A stretch of 64,000 bases of DNA. Origin: Sycobia sp. Sy_11 (Eukaryota > Arthropoda > Insecta > Hymenoptera > Epichrysomallidae). The position numbers and the translations under genes are program-made. Below are positions 60,301-64,000 of the stretch, one piece after another; position 1 is the first letter of the stretch, and each line of letters starts with the position of its first letter. The stretch is taken from the NCBI GenBank assembly GCA_018907035.1, contig JACCIC010000003.1:4662001-4726000 (forward strand), in the 5' to 3' direction. The notes beneath the pieces were generated by a model. The model saw nothing but the letters and a program-made list of their open reading frames with translations. It was not told where the DNA came from and did no database searches.

Positions 60301-61540
60301 GAATCGTGGATCTAAACGGGGAAATGAAATAAAGAGAAATGAGTACATGGCTTTGGTCCAGAAGTAGCGGTGGAAAAAAAACTTGATGGTTGAGCGGAAT
60401 TCGAAGCAGGAACGCGGAAGAGCGAGTGAATGAAAAGAGAGAGGGTAAAGGTGAGGTAGACTGGAATAGAATTTGGAGGCGTGAGTTGAATTGTATATTT
60501 TTTTTCTTTTCTTTTTTTTTATAATAACAGAATTTCTTGTGAATGCGGTTTTAAATGTTAGAAACTTTTAACACTTCAATATATTTTTCCCGGCTAGTAT
60601 CAATAAACTACGATTTGCTTGTTTCACTTTTCGTCTTGATTCGATTTTGATTGAAAGAAAAATGTTTCAATCTTTTACATTCTTTTCAATTAAGTTAAAA
60701 GTTTATTTTAATTGATCAATAACCTAAAGCAAAATAACACTATATTATGGGCAATACATTGTAATGCGATAGCTTAGTTAGCGTTGTGTTTACATAACTA
60801 AATGCAAAATTTTTCATAAAATTATTTATGAATAATTTTTATAATTAATACTATTCGTAGTCTGGTATTATGTCATAAACAAACTTCTAGAAATTTCCAA
60901 ATATCCAAGAATGTCATCGAACTAAAATTGTTTCAAATTTTTTGAAAAGTCGATTTTTTAATTCTTCTCGCTAAATTAAAATATTTTAGCATTAATATAC
61001 AGGATTTTACATATAATTTTGTGAATTCCAATGCTCGAATAATCGTATTTAAATAACACTTTCAAATTTTATGTATGCTTGATAGAAAATATATTAGATA
61101 TGCGTTTTATTGAAAATTGATTGTGCTTTCGTTTCGATATTAATAACATGCAAACGATACGAACCATAACTGACGTCCGGAGCTTTCTTTCACCAATATC
61201 AAAAGTACGCGTTCTGCTTTCGCAAAAATAAAATATTCGAATGCTGCAAACATTGGCATAAAAAAGTATAAAGAACAAAAAAAAAGACACAAACAAAAAA
61301 AAACATAGTCCAGCTTCCGTTGAAAACGCGACGTGCGAATAAAAGTAGCGCTCGTCGCAAAACCAATAAGTGTATTGCACGCAAAAGCAGAATTTCAATC
61401 GTAACCGCTATATTTTATCGCCGCACTCTGACAAGATGTCGATACGGTGGATAATTGCTTCTGAAAAAGACACAGTGAAGCGTCCGTAGCAGCGTTTTTC
61501 CGAGCTATTTCCAATGTTTAAAAATTGCTTCCCTTTTTCT
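60301..61540. other. AT-rich unique non-coding DNA
   Basis: T-run near 60,500-60,520 and A-runs near 61,275-61,305. The minus-strand frames at 61,069-61,398 are Phe/Tyr-rich translations of A/T-rich DNA. Confidence 0.6.

Positions 61541-61592
<52 letters not shown>
61541..61592. repeat. (CT)26 microsatellite
   Basis: 52 bp of pure CT. Confidence 0.98.
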
Positions 61593-61597
<5 letters not shown>

Positions 61598-62270
61598 GTT
61601 TGCTTTCGTACGTGTAAATTTTTATTCAAATCGTTTCATCAAGTATTCATCTTTCTAAGAGAGAGGAGCGGGAAAGACATTTTTCGAGGGGAAACAAATT
61701 TTCTTTTTTCTTCCCTCAATATATTCCATCGGATATTTCTTCCGCGTATATACGTGACAGCACAAAAGCGCTCGAACCCATTGTTTCGCATTTTTCCCCG
61801 AAATGAAATGCATAAATATTTGCAACTCATATTTCTCAAATATTAACCATTTCCTCCCTTACCCCCCCCCCCCACACGGTCACCTCGCGATTTTCGTCCT
61901 GAAATATTTTTCTCATTATTATACATCCGTGTCGTCGTCGTCGTCGTCGTCGGCAACACTAGCGCTGGCGGCGCAAATTGCGAAAAATCACGCGAATCCA
62001 TACCACGGGAGATTACACGAGGCTTTCGAGGGAGCATTATCGAGTTAAATCCCCGGGTTTCACCACATACCCGTGCGGAATAGAGCGTAGATGCGACGAG
62101 ATCCTTTTTTCTAAGCGCCCACCTCCACCTCGCCACGCCTCCCACCGCCTTCTCCCCCCACTGCCCTAGCTTAAATATCTTTTAACGTGCAACCTTCTGA
62201 AACAGAAAATCAGTCTTCGCAGGGGGCAAAGGGGGGTGGAGTCTTTCTTGCGCTTCTGTGGGCAATTTAG
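61593..62270. other. Mixed DNA with C-run and GTC repeat
   Basis: Contains C11-12 at 61862-61873 and the GTC run at 61,930. 62,050-62,170 is pyrimidine- and GC-rich. Short frames only. Confidence 0.5.
61930..61953. repeat. (GTC)n trinucleotide repeat
   Basis: About 24 bp of GTC units ending GTCGGC. Confidence 0.95.
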
Positions 62271-62277
62271 ATTTTGA

Positions 62278-62278
<1 letters not shown>

Positions 62279-62318
<40 letters not shown>
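62279..62318. repeat. (AT)20 microsatellite
   Basis: 40 bp of pure AT. Confidence 0.98.
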
Positions 62319-62320
<2 letters not shown>

Positions 62321-62572
62321 TACATGTGCGAATGAGGAACGAAACCGCGGGACGGTCGCCACCTTCGCAAAAGTTTCGTGTACATTGAATATAAACGATA
62401 CTATCTGGTGGTACATTCGCGTGTTAAGTTCTCGGCTGGACATTTAATTCGCCCAATAAAGAATGTGACACGACATTTTATTCGGAGCATTGCTTAATGG
62501 CTTTAAAATAACAGTTAATCCAAATGTTCCCGGCTATCTTTAGATAGATAAGATACTCAAGTACTCTTATAT

Positions 62573-62617
<45 letters not shown>

Positions 62618-64000
62618 TTTGTTTTTTTCTTTTTTACTTTTCTATATTGAAATGAAATATTACTGCTGAAATTACGAATGTCAAAGGACGAAAGATACTC
62701 TTTTCATACGAAACTAGTGTTGAAATTGAAAAATCAGGCTCTTTCGAATGAACAAAAAGCTGGGATGATTGAAAATGAAAGCACAAGTTTGAAATCAAAT
62801 TTAATAATACAAGAGAATTAAAGAATACAAGTGAAAACGATATTGACCTTAGCAGAGATGAGATGTGAAATAATCATAATCTACGCGCTCATAAAGCGGT
62901 CAACTGAACTCGCAGCCCAAACTCTGGCACAGCCTGACGTACGGAGAATCCATGGCCATATACCGAATACATCAGTTTTTTAAAATTCGACACATTTTCC
63001 CAAAGCCAGAATACGATCTATGTCAGCATATAGATCTGTAGTAAGTCTTTTTTAAGGAAAAATATCCAAATTTCGAGAACCACGTGTGAAACCGTATAAA
63101 GGCCAGTTTCGGAAAAACCTTCGATTTTTCCCGTCACGGTCACGGATCAAACATATACCTGATGTACATATGTTGTCGCCTTTCATCTGAGTTTCCTCTC
63201 GCTATACCTTTCATTTTACTTGATTAACTTTAGCTTTCCTTTTTGAATGTGAAGTTTAGAACAGTTTTTGTTCCTAATTATCTTACGACACAATCCCCAC
63301 ACATCTCTCTGCTTACATATTAGATTATAACCTATTATCAAAACATTTCGCTACAATTCTTTCGCTTTATTCTAGATATGCCGAAGGTTTCAGATATCGA
63401 AAGAACGTATATCGCTTTGTCTCATCATTAACGGCTGGATAATATAAACTGTATATACATTTGTGTCGCCAATCTTATATAACGTCGAATTATTATTAAG
63501 AAATGTAATCTTTTCTCGAAATTTATTATAAATATTAAACAAAGATTATTTATCGTATGATTTTCCGGTGAGAAAGTTATACAAAATTGTAATCTTAACA
63601 TATAGTAATAAATAATATAAACTTATATTCCAAAATGGAAATTTTATTTTCTGGACAATTACTCTATATAAAGTAGACGAATATATTTTCATGTTATGTG
63701 GAATTTCTAAATAATAATTAGCTATCAAATTATAATACAAACTATACACAATTTTACGTACATAGACTACTACATGAAAAATGAATCGATTCTTAACCAT
63801 CTGTTCGCAACACTTGTGTTCATATTACAATTGGCCGAGATTTCTGAGAAATCGCTGTAATATGAGCATAAGTAGAGGAAAACCAGTTAAAGCGACATTG
63901 TACGATTTGATTTTGTACTATTTCACATGCTCTTTCAAGTTTTTATCCATATCGTCCAATAGTCTCGTTATCATTAGGCTGATAAAATATTTAAGTATTG
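62319..64000. other. AT-rich unique non-coding DNA to window end
   Basis: Contains one AT array at 62,570. The 84-codon minus frame at 63546-63800 is Ile/Tyr/Leu-rich with no domain. Nothing else is supported. Confidence 0.6.
62570..62614. repeat. (AT)n microsatellite
   Basis: 45 bp with one GA near the 5' end, preceded by TTTAGATAGATAAGAT. Confidence 0.97.

Overview
The window looks like a gene-free stretch of an arthropod nuclear genome. It is most likely from an insect and plausibly a hymenopteran such as an ant or bee; that assignment is an inference from sequence style, because no diagnostic gene is present. AT-rich unique DNA alternates every few kilobases with GC-rich blocks in which CpG is plainly not depleted. 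Long, very pure dinucleotide arrays occur throughout: (AT)n most often, then (CT/GA)n and (GT/CA)n. I found no bacterial-style gene organisation, no CRISPR array, and no rRNA or tRNA gene. No protein-coding gene can be defended. The longer open frames are translations of microsatellites (Tyr-Ile, Cys-Val, His-Thr, Ser-Leu, Arg-Glu runs) or of CpG-rich low-complexity DNA (Pro, Arg, Ala, Gly). The few frames of ordinary composition lack splice context, a recognisable domain, or even an ATG.

Layout. 1-6,960: two GC-rich blocks (1-730 and 2,250-2,760) in AT-rich DNA, a (CT)30 array, and a perfect 26-bp palindrome at 6,476. 6,960-14,100: mostly AT-rich, with a GC-rich block at 10,740-11,220 and the best functional candidate in the window. 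This is a 3' splice site fused directly to a 5' splice site at 12,230/12,231, followed 41 nt later by a second 5' splice site, as expected of a recursive splice site with its RS-exon. 14,100-21,540: GC-rich islands at 14,340, 16,440 and 20,900, each within a few hundred bases of a long AT or GT array. 21,540-32,700: AT-rich with CpG islands at 25,760, 27,360 and 31,070. 32,740-36,610: small CpG-rich blocks, including a 22-bp perfect palindrome at 32,830. 36,610-50,400: alternating composition, with an LTR-like or promoter-like segment at about 46,315-47,155. 50,400-53,260: AT-rich. 53,260-55,060: an exceptional microsatellite cluster with GAGAG tracts and GCCAT motifs. 55,060-64,000: AT-rich DNA, then CpG-rich blocks around 57,100-60,300, then AT-rich again.

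Interpretation. A 64-kb span with no credible exon plus a well-formed recursive splice site fits best with the inside of a very long intron transcribed on the + strand. A gene-poor intergenic regulatory region is the alternative. Palindromes, nuclear-receptor-like half-sites, a full CRE and a PRE-like motif cluster are possible regulatory elements, but each is a motif-level observation only. No convincing new protein-based system is present. The items most worth following up are the recursive splice site, the 26-bp and 22-bp palindromes, the 46.3-47.2 kb LTR-like segment and the 53.7-55.0 kb repeat cluster.
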